A stretch of 64,000 nt of DNA. It comes from Apostichopus japonicus. Lineage: Eukaryota > Echinodermata > Holothuroidea > Aspidochirotida > Stichopodidae. The notes under the pieces were generated by a model, which saw nothing but the letters and a program-made list of their open reading frames with translations, ran no database searches and was not told where the DNA came from. Position numbers and translations under genes: made by a program. Positions 25,637 through 38,462 of the stretch are shown piece by piece. Where the stretch lies: NCBI RefSeq assembly GCF_037975245.1, contig NC_092568.1, forward strand, positions 30,298,001-30,362,000, written 5' to 3'. Position 1 is the stretch's first letter. Every line of letters starts with the position of its first letter.

Positions 25637-28475
25637 CCCTACACCGTCCCACTCATCTTCATCATCGCCTTCAGCCTCATCATCGTCACGGAATGGAGCA
25701 TCTAGTTGTCATCTCACACAGAAATACTGACAATGTATATAAATACACACAGCCAGACAGAAAGATACAAAAGGCATCGGAATTGGGAAGAAAACTATCA
25801 CAAAAAGATCCTAATTAAAGTCTACCATGGAGGATCAATAAGGAATGAAAATGACGATCTGAGAAAAAATTCTGTGAAATTTCATTCCTTACCATCAGTT
25901 TTACTTATAATGATAGTTATGAGAGGTTGCTCACACAAAACTGAAGACGTTTACATTTGGACTGACATTTTCCAGAAGGAATTTGCTTTAATATGTATCA
26001 GCATTTTGGGACATGTACAAATCACCTGGGAATCGACAATTCCTCCCCACCCCCCCCCCCCAACACCTCCATTTCATCATCTTATTGAGTGTTCCTTGGC
26101 AGTATCACGATGGCCAATTTCCTACATGCTAAACTAGATTGAGACTTTTTAATGTGATTGCAATTTAAGTGGAGAATTTGTTCATGCAAACTACCAAATT
26201 CACAGTTCTGAGGGAATCTCAGTTAGGCTCCAATCAGGAATCTAATTCAAATTTTAAATTAAATTTGTACGGCGATTTGCGAATCTACATTGAGACCATT
26301 TTCTCCAGGTGAAATACGTGAACATCTGCTTTTCATCAGGCATACAAGAATGTTTTCACAACAAATATTGGATATAAATTCTGGTGATCAAAATACCAAT
26401 TTATGAAGGTCTACAATTCTACATTTGGGGTCATTCAATTTCACCTTGCTTCCCCACTTGCTAAACCATTTGCTATACAGTTTTCAAGAACAACAATTGT
26501 GACGTGTGTTTAATACAATAGTCTCTTGTCTTCAATGTAATTTGAATATTAAAGTTGAGTAAATTCGGGTAATACCTGAGTCGTCCACTGTGACCTTTTT
26601 GAAGAAATTGAAATACTGTGATACAGGATTAGGTATATATTTCCTGTAATAGCATCAGTACTTTTAACCAAAAACTTAAAATATTTTAGCTTTAGAGGAC
26701 ACATGGAAAGGAAGTCCCAAGGATGAGCTTAATTCCCAGCTTGGTTCTAGAGTTAGAGCATGTTACATGCAGTAGAACCCTGGCTGCTTGGGCGTGAGAA
26801 CGTTGTGAGGAATGATACATTTTCAGGGATGAGAATTTTCATTTTATGACAAAGTACATGTGTGAGAACAAAACGTTGCTCCAGATGCTGAAAGATGCAC
26901 ATACAGTGAGGAGATGAGTAAAAGAAAGCCGGTCCTTTTGTAAAACAACAATGCATTGGAACGGACAGTGTGAAAAGGATACAGGAACAGTGAAGATTTG
27001 GATAAAATGAAGATGTCTGTACAGTGACTGTACATGCATACATGTATTAAGTGGCTGCTACACATACATTTAGTACTATACTCGCAGGGTCTGAGCTTTT
27101 ATCATTTGTAGTAACATTTGGCAGCTCTAAGTATTTTTCACAATTCATCATTGACTGACAGCCCCAAAAAAGTACAATTATTTGCACTGTATGACCTACT
27201 GTACTAAGAGATGTTCTTGGTAGCAGAATATTGTGAAGCATCTATGGATGAAATCCAGGGCTATTTGCACTTGAAAAGTGCCCATACATCATAATTAAAC
27301 CCACTTGCAATACCTCTCTTTTAGTTTTAGTTTCATATTGCACTTAGGTATTTTGTCTGTAGACCGGCGGTTTCCACTCTATCAATGCTGAAGTTTTTGC
27401 ATGAACTTACAACAGTACATGTTTACTGTATCTGTGTTATAGCCATTGAACTGGTCACTGAGGTCATAATGAATGAATATATTATGTACAGTACAGTACG
27501 ACAGTAGTAAGGTAAACTGAATGCAAAAACTACTTCTGATCCGAGAAATGCTATAAAATTTCAATACAAACTGTACCTGCACATAGTAATACAGAAACTT
27601 TATAAAAAATATATATATATATACTGTATAAATAAAAATACCATGTGATGGACTCAATGTAGAATGATAGGTGGTGAGACCTTTAGCTTCATTTTCAGGA
27701 GTGTTTACTGTAGTAACTTATAAACCAAATGCACCATTCAAAAGACTAATAATAAACGGATGATACCATCTACAGTAACTGGACTTTGGTACGCACAAAA
27801 TGTCTGTCAAAGGAGCCTGCCTCACTGTAGAATGATGAATTATTTATAAGTAACACATTCTCAAAACAGTTAAAAGAGGATGAATTTAGTACATGTCACT
27901 CTGAAACTATGTACAGAAAACTTCACCATAATTTATCATAAGCAATGCTGGGCTATTACTGCCATGATGTAATCTTTTACAACCTGTCTGTTTTTCTAAA
28001 AGAACATCCAGATTAGAACAGTTAAGCACTGTACCTCACATGCACAGACACGCTGTCCATGTTTATGATATTTGAAGAGAACCCATAAAAGTTGAAAAGT
28101 TCAAAAGATTAGGAATGTGCATAACAGTACTGTCTTGTTTCAGGCAACAATTACATGTGATGGATTCAGGAGAGTAAATTCCTTTCACAACGACACTTTT
28201 ATCAACACTGAATTACAGTATCAATGTAACGTAACATTTATGTACATGGTCTCTACCTCCTACTCCACCCCCCCCCCAAAAAAAATATATATATAGTACC
28301 TCAAGCATCCCCACCCCAAAGAGAAAGGCCAATGCTAGTAGATTATTCTCTTGTGTGTTATACCTGTGACACAAACTAGTTGCTCTGCACAGGATATGAA
28401 GTTTTAATTTTAAACTCTTTTTTCTACCTTTTCGACATGTAAAAGAGGAAACGATATCTAATCTAGACACATCCT

Positions 28476-30670
28476 CAGGTGCGTATCCAGGGGGGGGGCG
28501 TTGGGGGCGCGCGCCCCCCGGGTAAGAAAAAGAGGAGAGAAAAAAAAGAGAAGAAAAAAGGAAAAAAGAGGGGAAAAAAGAGGAGGAGGAGAGGAAGGAA
28601 GGGAAAAGAAAAAGAAGAAAGAGAGAAAAAGGAGAAAAGGAGGGAGTAAAAGAAAAACGCGAAGACACGGGGAGAGAAAGAGGAACAGTGACATCATTAC
28701 TGCGCTGAAGGGTAGCCAGTGACGGATCAATGATTTCGTAAAAGTGTGACTCACCCTACCCCTTACACCGACAACTCCATTTTTTGACGTTTCCATTTTC
28801 CTCTCTCACTAATGATCTATATATGTACTATATATGGTCTATCATAACGCGTGTGTAGAATTGTGCTATGAAACCAACTGTGGCTGGTCTCGAACTCGAC
28901 CGTGTCGTCGGGGAACATGACGCATTTTGGGATCGGGGCGACCGCCCGCCCCCCCCCATTCAGCATTTTTTTAAATGATATCGCTAAGTAATTTCAAAAT
29001 AGAAAGTGCTTAGAGGCAACTTACAAGGCCTGGGAAGTGTCATTTCCAGCGATCTGGGAGACATTTTCGGCCAAAATTTGCTTGTACGCTTCGCGCTAAC
29101 AAATGGTCCTGGGTAGTGCCATTTCCAGCGATCTGGGAGGCATTTTCGGCCAAAATTTTCCTTGTACGCTTCGCGCCAACCTATGGTGGCGCTACGCTTA
29201 GATAATTTGCCTACAGGCCTCGCCCCTCCCTTGGCAAATTCCTCGCTACGCGCCTGTTCGAATTTGTAACGCAAACAGCAGATATCACATCATATCAGTG
29301 AGCATGAAAATGGCGTTCCAGGATGAAAAGCCTCAAAACTGTCCGACTTGCCTGAAAAAATAACCAAAAATTTTCAACGCGCGTTCAACGTGTTCATGTC
29401 AATATCATATAAGCAAGCATCGGTTATTACATCGCATGCCATCATGTACCGTACGGTCCGTTCAAATTGCGCAGTATTTCGCGGGATGCTCATGTAAACA
29501 ACGACATGTCTCATGTAGATGTATAAAAAGCATGGAGGTCCAATTATGTCAAAACTCTCTTTTACATTAGTAATGGCAAATTAGGGGCTGCACCCCCGCC
29601 GCGCAGTGGCGGAGCGTCCATACGGTCGGGGGGGTGGATGCCCCCCCTGACGGACTCAAATGGACTGCTGGCGCCTTTTTCAGCTCTTTACCACTTTTTA
29701 CTTATTCTAGATTATTGACTTTTTTATTGCGCTCTCATCTACTTATTGACATTTGTCACATTTTGTTGCTGTAATTTGGCGATGACACCTTATTCTTCGT
29801 TTATCTGCAAATTAGCCAGGCCCGGAAAGGGTCATTTCCGGCGATCTAGGGAGTATCTTTATTCAAAAATTTTCTGTACGCTACGCGCCAACCAGTGGTG
29901 GCGCTCCGCTTAGATAGTGTCGAAAGCGCTCCTACAGACCATTCTCGCCACTCCTGACCAATACCCCTAGCTCCGCCACTGCCGCCGCGCCTCCTACGCC
30001 TATGTGTGTAGTGTTTGGTTGAAGGAAATATCTGCTATTTTTTCATTTCCTTCAACCAAGTTTTATAATAGCCGTTATAAGAAGTTTTAATGTTTGTACA
30101 CCAATAAATTAACTGTGTCTGAATTTTCGAAAATTTGTGACCAACATTCTGCATCACACTTCCCTCTACTCGTGCAATTTTGACCGGTCTGTTAGGGGTT
30201 CAAGGAAGTTTTTCTATATTGGTTGTCCATAGATGAAATTTTGTACAACATTATGGGTATGTTTTCAAGTGAGTTTATTCACGAGAAATGTGAATTTTCA
30301 AATTCTCAACAAATATGGGGCTTAAAACCTTGAAAAGTGGGGCTGACGGGTATTGTGGGCCGCGACGTAGAATCGCCTACAAAAGCAAAGACCCACAGGA
30401 GATGCCATCAGGTCGAACATGATGTGTGCCGGGTTGACAAACTTCAAAAAGGTTATGGATAGAAAAAAAAACTATTAGGAAATACCTGGTTCTCAGGCAA
30501 AAAGGGTACATCTGGTTGGTCATTTCAAGCCCGAGAAGTGCCGTTTCCGGTGATCTGCGGGGGTTTCAAAACAAGAAATTTTCTTGTACGCTGCGCGCCA
30601 ACCGATGGTGGCGCTCCGCTTAGATAGTAATTCGCGCCCCCCGGGTTTGAAAATCCTGGATACGCGCCTG
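28476..30670. mobile_element. Non-autonomous DNA transposon, copy 1 (5-bp TSD)
   Basis: The element is bounded by terminal inverted repeats: CAGGTGCGTATCCAGG at the left end and the reverse complement of CAGGCGCGTATCCAGG at the right. It is flanked on both sides by a perfect 5-bp target duplication ATCCT (28471-28475 and 30671-30675). Just inside both ends are G/C-run palindromic stretches (GGGGGCGCGCGCCCCCCGGG on the left). A long purine-only tract follows the left end (28525-28680). No transposase frame is present, so it must be mobilised in trans. Terminal CAG and 5-bp TSDs fit the hAT5-type group, but that assignment is inference. A separate hAT element is nested at 29604-29981, and about 75 bp near 29030-29160 is tandemly duplicated relative to copy 2. 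Confidence 0.9.
29604..29981. mobile_element. hAT-type miniature element nested in transposon copy 1
   Basis: A 378-bp insertion with 12-bp perfect terminal inverted repeats CAGTGGCGGAGC...GCTCCGCCACTG. It is flanked by a perfect 8-bp duplication CCGCCGCG (29596-29603 and 29982-29989). Ends beginning CAG plus an 8-bp duplication are diagnostic of hAT transposons. It has no coding capacity. Its right half (29819-29925) carries the same roughly 100-bp hairpin module found in the host element. Confidence 0.93.
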
Positions 30671-33600
30671 ATCCTGGTGTAATTTTCATTAAACTAACCA
30701 CTGTAAAGCCATTTTCTAAATTCATGTACATTTGAAATTTAAATTTTCCAGCAAATATTAACTGATATTTCCTATCAAAAATGTATTTGAAGGAAACAAG
30801 AGCTATGTCACGGAGGGACAAATACCAAAAAATGTCTTTTCTTCAAAATTTGAAATCAAGTTTCTACATAATTTAAAGTGGATTTATCAGAACATGATCA
30901 TGAAACCCAAATACACATGTTCACCGGTATTGAAAATTACATCACAATGCCCTGTAGTGACAGTTGGAACCTGAACCAGTCGAAAGTCAAAGCCACAGAG
31001 TGATCAAAAAAATAAAACAATTGAACCTTTTCTCAATGTGCATCTAAGTGTATACATGTATTCACCCAATGGTTACAAGCTAAAAACTTTTGTTTTGGCA
31101 GACAAACCAGCCAACTTCATATGGAAATATCTTGAAATCACATGTTAGGAATTGAGTTATAAATTTCAACTGGAGTGCTAAATATCATGTTCATCGTTTT
31201 TTAGGCCAAAAATACATTAACCTAGCAGTTAGAGAAAACTGCTGTGAAAATAGCTGTTAAGAGCTAATAAGATTGAAATTGATCCACCATTAATAGATTT
31301 TCTAGCATACATCTGGGAGTAATTTACTGACGACCATTCATTATGCTGTTTGTCTTTTATTAATATTTCCCAAACATTTGGAAATCTTTTCATCTTGATG
31401 TAGCGGTTGCCAGGTGATGTTTAGGACAGAGTTGTCTTCAAGGAGCTGTGAAGTATTGGTAACTTACTACAAAACATCAATTTGATACCTAATCGTTCAA
31501 AATGTAGAAGGTACCTGGCGACTGCCGTGCACATCACATACTGTAGGGAGCGGTTACCATCGATAATGATGTGATAAATATAATTATAAAACAATTATGT
31601 ATGCAAAGAATGGTGGGTGCACCAACATATGCTATGGACACAGTCATTTCTCAGGGTACAATGAAGTTATTTATATAAACAAAAAACCATCGATAATGAC
31701 ATGGTTAATACATTATAAAAAAATTATGTATGCAAAGAATGGTGGGTGCACCAACATATGCAATGTTCACAGTCATTTCTCAGGGTACAATGAAGTTATT
31801 AATAGTTACAAACGAATGCAATATTCTAGTTCATTCATTGATGCATGTAATTTGCCATCAATGTTTGACATTCCCACAACTCTCTGTTGACTGTTCTGTG
31901 CTTTACAGACAGGTACAGTAGATCTTGATCTGCACAACTGACTGCATTCCAGCAAGCTGGTAACATTTTTCTCTTACTAATTAGTACATAAATTAACATA
32001 TGTATACATGCATCTTTTGTTACGGAGGGAGCTCTATAGCCTTGTCCTACATGCCTCAGTTGTAATGAACAATTTAAACCTGGGGCACCTACCGAAAAAA
32101 CAAATATAAGTACTACTACCCGGTCCCGAAATTAAAAAAAACTCTTGAAGTTGTTCTCCATTTACAGTTACAATTTTTATTCTGAATTAATGAACAAGGA
32201 GGAAAAAAATCATGTGTCTTCTACCTTAACTTCATCATTCAATTGTGATATTCCCTTCTATCTTGATGTGTTTAAGTGTAAAATATTGCGAAAATTTGTT
32301 ACCATTTCCTGCCTGAGAAAGGTTTGGTCACCTGTGTTTGTTTACTTCAATACATGTGCACACTGTACTGTATAGCCTTTTGAAAAGCAATCTTTCCTCG
32401 TTGCAATACTTGCACACTTTCAATGCTACAAAACTTCACCTTTGTACTCATAAGCAGCTCATAAGTTGATAACCCCTGTGTCGAATTCAGGGCAACGGTC
32501 CCAAAAAAAGTTGATCAGAAATCTTCCATACTTGAAAGAATCGTGCAACTTATGAGTGGTGCATAATGAGTTACAAATCGGACATCACTATTTAACAATA
32601 AGGGTTGATCGTTGATTAGTTTTTATGGACTTTGGGAACTAATCTCTAAGTAGCTGGGACCTCCTGGAGTGCTAGCCTCAGTGCACGGCAATAAAACGAT
32701 AAATGCAGTGCCGTATAAGTGCTGTAACTTCCTTGTAAGAAACTTTTGGTGCAAAATGCTGTTTATACTGTAAAACTGTCGCCCGTTGATAAATTTAGCA
32801 AGTTTCTGCAAAGTTGCAGATAAACATAGTAAATATAAATATGTAACCTTGCCAAGGGTGGACGAGAAAAAAATAAGAAAGAAATATTAAAAAAAAAATA
32901 TCAACCAGATCTGAATCACACAAAATGCCTGACATTTCCAGTATATTGGGATAGAGTGTGGCATGTAATCACCTTATTTCAACAGAAATTGAATCATCTC
33001 TGGTACTCCAACTGTCACAAATGGGCACAAAGTTAAATGTCCAAATTCTGTGTTGGCAAAATCGCCTCACACACCTCCAATTTCAGAACAGACATGTGGT
33101 ACAGATAGCTGGCTGAACCGAGGCTGAAAAGGGGTCTTTTCAGATAAAACCAGGAATTTGCGTCAAAAAGTGTTCCAACCTGTCTATGATATTGCTTCCA
33201 ACATAGCATCAATCAAGTAGGATATCTTGAGCTTGGGACCCTGGTTAGGTCCATTAAAGTTCATAGCATATATGTTCAACTCGTAGAGTTGTTACTGTAC
33301 TTTGTCAAATTTTGGCAAACTTTCCACAGAATCGTAATCTATATTATAACTATGTTCATTTTAGAATTACTACAACATCCTGTTTCCAATAAGATAGCGT
33401 GAGGAACTGATGTGAACTTTTGTGTAAATTCAAGTAACATCCTGCACCTCAGTTAGGCTGTCAAGAATTGTAAACCTCTGACCACTGGAAGCACCCCTTG
33501 CTACTTTGCAAACAGAGTCATCCAGATCGTTCAGAGTTCAAAATGGTAGGGGGTTGCTGCTCAATTCTTCTCAACTCTTGGGGCACTTTACACTAATTTT

Positions 33601-36600
33601 CTATGTTCAAATTGTCTCATATTGTTTGAGCTTCCAGGGCTCCACCCCAGGGTCCTACTCAAAGATACTCTTGCTTTGCACTCATGGTAGCACCTTTGGT
33701 GCACTTGGTTTGCCCCTTACAGCAATTGCTGGATCTGTCCCTTGAACCTTGCTTTGTTCACAGGTTAAACAGAGATGTTCACAGTCTTACCATAAACGTG
33801 ACTGAGTGAAGGCCTACTGAACCTATACGTCTAGTAACATTAGGCTATATGTGGGTTTTAAGTTTAATGCGTAAAGAACAGGACATGAGTAAACAGGTAC
33901 CCAGGAGCAAAAAATAATAAAGCTTACACCTACGCCTAACTTACTAAGCTAATTCAGACCTATGCCAAAGTTAGTATCACCGTTGTTTGTTTATTTATAT
34001 ATTTATTTATTGATGTGACAGCATCTGTGCTTATTTTACAGCACCGGTGCTTAGTCTACATTCTTATAATACAGTAATACTACTTTACTATACTATCGTA
34101 TAGTATTACTATTAGGCCAGCAGGTCAACCTCTGCCGAGTGTACATCTGTGAATCAATATGCACGATAAGAAAATTCTAATTCGTTATATACCTTTAGTA
34201 CTAACCAGCTCAAGAAGATCGTTCTTTTGGGTTGAAATAGCTCTACCGGCATTCGTTGTGGTAATAATACATCAGAATAACGCAGCATGCTTTCCCCTCG
34301 CTTCTCCTGTGTGTATGTTTACACTGAAGGCTAGACACTACTCTTCGGTCTTGTGTATAGCAGCAGAGCAAACAGTTCAGTACTATCTACTATCCTGTAG
34401 TCGGGGTTCGCCTACTATACTCAGCATCATGACAACGTTAGTATGTATATCACACAACACGCATGGAAACAAAATATCCAGAACCACGGCTGGGAGGAGT
34501 CAGCGCTTGAGTGCAAATTAGGCAATCCTTGTAATTAACAGTTCAACTGGAGAGGGAAATTACCATGAATGTGGAATTTAAAGGGTTTATGCCATAGGGG
34601 CCCTTCTTTCTTAGTCGTGTTTGTAATTGAGACCACATTTTCGATGTAAGGAGACATGAGATGAGTAAATTGTAGGTTTGAAATTATACCGCTTTGCTTG
34701 TAGTATGCTAGAGCCGGTACTGAAGATCTAGATTTGTTGTTTACATGTCTAGGCAACGGGTCAGACCAGGTCCAGTTCCCTTAAACTGAACATCAATAAG
34801 TTGCATCACGTTTACATAATAGAGATAGTGGTTGGGCCTGAAGAGAGTAAATTTCATGGTGCCGTGAACAGCGCGTGAACAAGTCACTGGATTTTTTATG
34901 TGTCGAATAACATATAAGGCATATGCGACTACGGCTCTAGAAGGGGTGGGTGATTGCAATAACGTAGGCCTACCTGTAAATTCAATGATCCGTAGCATAT
35001 ATAGTAACCACAGCTAATTATCCGTATTGGTCACGACCACCTTCCCTCCCCCATAATGGAAAACGCGATTCATAGAACCAGTATGTTAATTGCTATAAAT
35101 TTGTACAAGTGATAAAAAATAAATAAAAACGCTGCAAGTTCGTAACTTCTGTCCAAAGTCATATATAAACCTCACGTACCAAAGTGGGGTCAGTATAGTG
35201 AGCCTACAGAGGTATTGAAACTAACTTCCATAGCCTATTTATTCATCTAGTTTCAGTTTTACTTCTCCATATCACCTATAGTGGTATAAAATGAAGGTTC
35301 AAGTGTATGGCTGCTGCTTGGTACTTCTATAATATGTAGCCTACGTAATTGGCACACAATAACGTTTTGTGAGTCTTCAGTGGTCACTGCGATAATTGCA
35401 GTGCTCCTCAACGATGGAAACACTGAAGCTCCCAATGACGACCAGAATCATCTCTATCAACTTTACACGCTTTTAAAATGTGAAGCTATGATGTACATCA
35501 TATCAGCTTGCTTCAAGTTAAATGTTACTTTGTGTACCCCCCCCCCCCCTCCAAAACAAAACGACATAATCGTGGCAATTGGACGAACATTTCAACTGGA
35601 TGCTTATTAGAATGTCAAATGATTTTTTCTCTGTATCATATAGCTTTCAAAAAGTGTTAATATGCACGTATCTACACTGTTCTAAGGTGTGCACAGTTTC
35701 ATTACACCAACTTAAATAGTTATTACAAATAAATATAAATAAGAAATATCAGTCTAAATTTGAAAATGTGTCGATCTTCGCAAAGCGATTTACAATTATT
35801 CTGACTTCCCAAGACTCTATTCTCTGCACAGTAAAGGAGTCATCGGCAAATTTGAAACTTCATAGAGATTTCTCTAGCCATAATATTTATGATATTTGTG
35901 TGAAATTTAATGAACATTGAATACCATTTCATAAAGCATTGGAACATGACTTACGGCACAATGTGACTGTAGCCACTGGATTGTCGAACAGGCCCCCCAA
36001 AAAAGTCTGAAATAGAGGGCGCTTTACTAGAAAACATATCTCCCTAGTTTTGCGTTACGCTATAATGAAATAAATCTGTTTCGAATCTCTCGATTTATAA
36101 TTTTGAATGTGAACAAAAGCGGGGGTTTTGTTTGATTATTATTATTATTGAGCAATAAGTATGAGCAGTATTCAATACAAACAAGACGCTAGCTTCAAAA
36201 TGTAGATCGTTACGTAAATTTGAAATTCTCATATCTTATAGTCTTGGCCGTGCCTTTGGACATGGCCAAATTTTCTGTGTCGCACGCACTTATGACTGTA
36301 ATTACCACTAATCTAGATAGACCCGGGACCAGCTTCCATATTTAGGAGCCTCTCAATATGATAAGGCAATAAAAAATGAAAAAAAAATCAACAACAAATA
36401 AACAAAGAGAATAAAGTTCTCAACATGATTCCGTCTCCGAGATTTGTTTTATTACATTACTCAATGAGACACGTACCCAATCACAGTGTTAAGTTTACAT
36501 GGCATAGATCTTTGTTAGGAACCACTCCCCAAATAGGTAAAAAGAAAACACTTTCTCCGTTTGGGAAATTTCTGCATCACTTTTCCCGTTCCAATATGTA

Positions 36601-37560
36601 CATAGCGCCATCTATCTGTCGTTGCGCGTTCATTCTTCAAGGTTGGGAGCGGCACATTTGAAGCTCTGTGGTTTAACTTAATCTAGTTCCTCCACTGGTA
36701 AAATCACACCAACACGAACCTGTTTGATGCTATTAGACTTAGTATCTTTTGTATCATGTGAGTTCTTGTCAACGCATCCCTCAATGTGTTGGATAAAATA
36801 TATGCCAGAAAAGTCAACATGAATTTATTTCAAAATGAAGATCATGCTGGATTTGTGATCATCATTGTTCTTCTTTGAATTAACGAACATGTTAATCATG
36901 GAATGGATATATAGTAGTACTCATATATAGGGTTTGAATTTTGTCTTTGGATGGATTGTCTATAGCTTAAAAGTGGAACTGAGTATATCTAACGCAAAAC
37001 AAAGCTCCTTTTAAAACATCAATGTGTGTCAGAATATCCCTTAACAAATTCTCTACTGAGTTCTAATTAATTATTTAAAATTTCTATGTTTTTTGTATTA
37101 TCTTTGATCATAATATATTTCTTTATGAATTAATTAATATGTTAATTATTAGACGGATTCATTTCTCACTCAAAATTATATATTGGGTTTGAACTCAAAT
37201 GATGATATCGCTGTTTGTTGACAGATTTTGATGGATTGTCGGTTCTAACTCGACATACTCTAAACTTGAGAGAAGGAAAGCTCACTTTTAAAACATCGTT
37301 TGTAAAGATAATCAATTTTTCGTTAAATTTATTGATGCAAGTGGAATTGACTATCGTCATTCGTGTCATATTATGGTGTGAAGTTGTCGTAACACAAAGT
37401 GAAGGTCGTTCGTCGACCTTTAAAAGCAAGATCATGGGTAATATCTAAAGTTTCTTTCGAAGGGACTCGCCCCCGTAATATTCACCTGTCACCTGTTCAC
37501 CTGTAGTAACACTCAGACTTAAAGTGGGTCCGTACTCGTATTCTTGAAAAGTTACCAGTA
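30671..37560. other. Gene-free stretch
   Basis: No recognisable exon. It contains a 130-bp tandem duplication (31556), a C-run at about 35539-35549, and two loosely similar AT-rich blocks near 36820-37020 and 37100-37300. The 120-codon plus-strand frame at 34159-34521 has no supported homology. Confidence 0.55.
31556..31806. repeat. Tandem duplication, 130-bp period
   Basis: Copies begin ACCATCGATAATGA at 31556 and 31686. They share long identical segments such as TATGTATGCAAAGAATGGTG. Confidence 0.92.
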
Positions 37561-37561
37561 C

Positions 37562-37795
37562 TCATATTGTACTCATATTCATACCAAGAGGAATACTACT
37601 TGTACTATATACCAAGGGGAATTCTACTTATACTCATACCAAGGGGAATACTACTTGTTCTCATACTCATACCAAGGAGAATTCTTCTTGTACTCATACT
37701 CATATCAAGGGTAATTCTATTTGTACTCATACTCAAACCAAGGGTAATGCTTCTTGTACTTGCACTCATGCTATTGTACTCTTATAAGTGTGGTA
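37562..37795. repeat. Degenerate tandem repeat, about 30-36 bp period
   Basis: Seven or so units of CATACCAAGGGGAATACTAC followed by TTGTACTCATACT, becoming more diverged to the right. A plus-strand open frame over it reads a repetitive hydrophobic peptide with no known domain. Confidence 0.85.
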
Positions 37796-37801
37796 ACACT
37801 G

Positions 37802-38462
37802 CAAGGGCGGCGGAAGCACTTATAATCTGGGGGGGGGGGGGGGCACCGACATCAAAGGGCACTTTGCAGAAATTCGATTGGACTGATGCAGCCTTATATT
37901 TAGTTCCCTTTATAACTCTTATTGTACTAACTTATTTGCGTATACACATCACTCCATCAACGTCCTGCCCCCCACCCCCTCAAGGAAAATATGCATACTA
38001 GCACTGCAATATCCAATGTGCAAATTGGGAAACAAGGAACAAGTTTTCTTTTGAGACAAAATGAAGTAAAAACATGCTAGTTGCTAATGTAGGAATCTTC
38101 CGAATTTGAGTTTATTTCTTGTTAATATCTTAACAAATTTTTTCCATTCGAAATAGCTTGAGTTTGACCCACAGATATTCATTAAAATTCAGCGGCGTAG
38201 CCAGGATTTGCAAAGTTGTATGCACGACTATCTGAGCGGAGCGCCACCATCAGTTGGCGCGGAGCGTACAAGAAAATTTTTGGTTTCACAAACCCCTCAG
38301 ATGGCCGGAAACGGCCCTTCCCGAGTGTTCATTCTGGTTCCCTGGCCTCTTGCTAACTTGAGACACCTCAATTTTTATGTAGAAAAAGGGCACATTTTTA
38401 ACCTGAGGAAAAGTGGGGGGGCACGTGCCCCCTGTGCCCCCCCCCCGATTCCGCCGCCCTTG
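37802..38462. mobile_element. Candidate TIR element, possibly composite
   Basis: The left end CAAGGGCGGCGGAAG and the right end (inverse of CAAGGGCGGCGGAAT) give a 14-bp inverted repeat 661 bp apart, each followed internally by a long G or C run. No clean target duplication abuts the ends: AACACTG abuts the left end, and the same heptamer lies 4 bases beyond the right end. At 38190 an internal CAGCGGCGTAGCCAGG begins a segment resembling the terminus of the 28476/44866 family in reverse orientation, so two elements may be merged here. Confidence 0.55.
38190..38330 (-). repeat. Reverse-orientation copy of the hairpin module
   Basis: On the minus strand this reads as the right-hand end of the 28476/44866 transposon family: the phosphate-like order of GCCRTTTCCGG-type segment, AAAATTTTCTTGTACGCTCC, the GCGCC/GGCGC hairpin, CGCTCAGATAG and then the CCTGGCTACGCCGCTG terminus. 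The other parts of that element are absent. Confidence 0.7.

Larger units (their letters stand above)
19234..28475. other. Gene-free stretch upstream of the arylsulfatase
   Basis: No protein-coding exon recognised on either strand. The longest open frame (168 codons, minus, 23809-24315) shows no domain, signal or repeat. The stretch contains a hAT element at 25257, a hairpin at 24891, a TGACGTCA at 20934, G-runs near 22651 and 24425, and a C-run near 26050. Otherwise AT-rich unique-looking DNA. Confidence 0.6.

Noticed and set aside
28213-28796. Ser/Phe/Leu-rich and Lys/Arg-rich open frames
   Set aside because: They read through the purine tract of the transposon; the same artefact recurs at 44803-45129.
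34159-34521. 120-codon plus-strand open frame with a hydrophobic segment
   Set aside because: A brief resemblance to a membrane protein N-terminus does not extend and no partner exon was seen.
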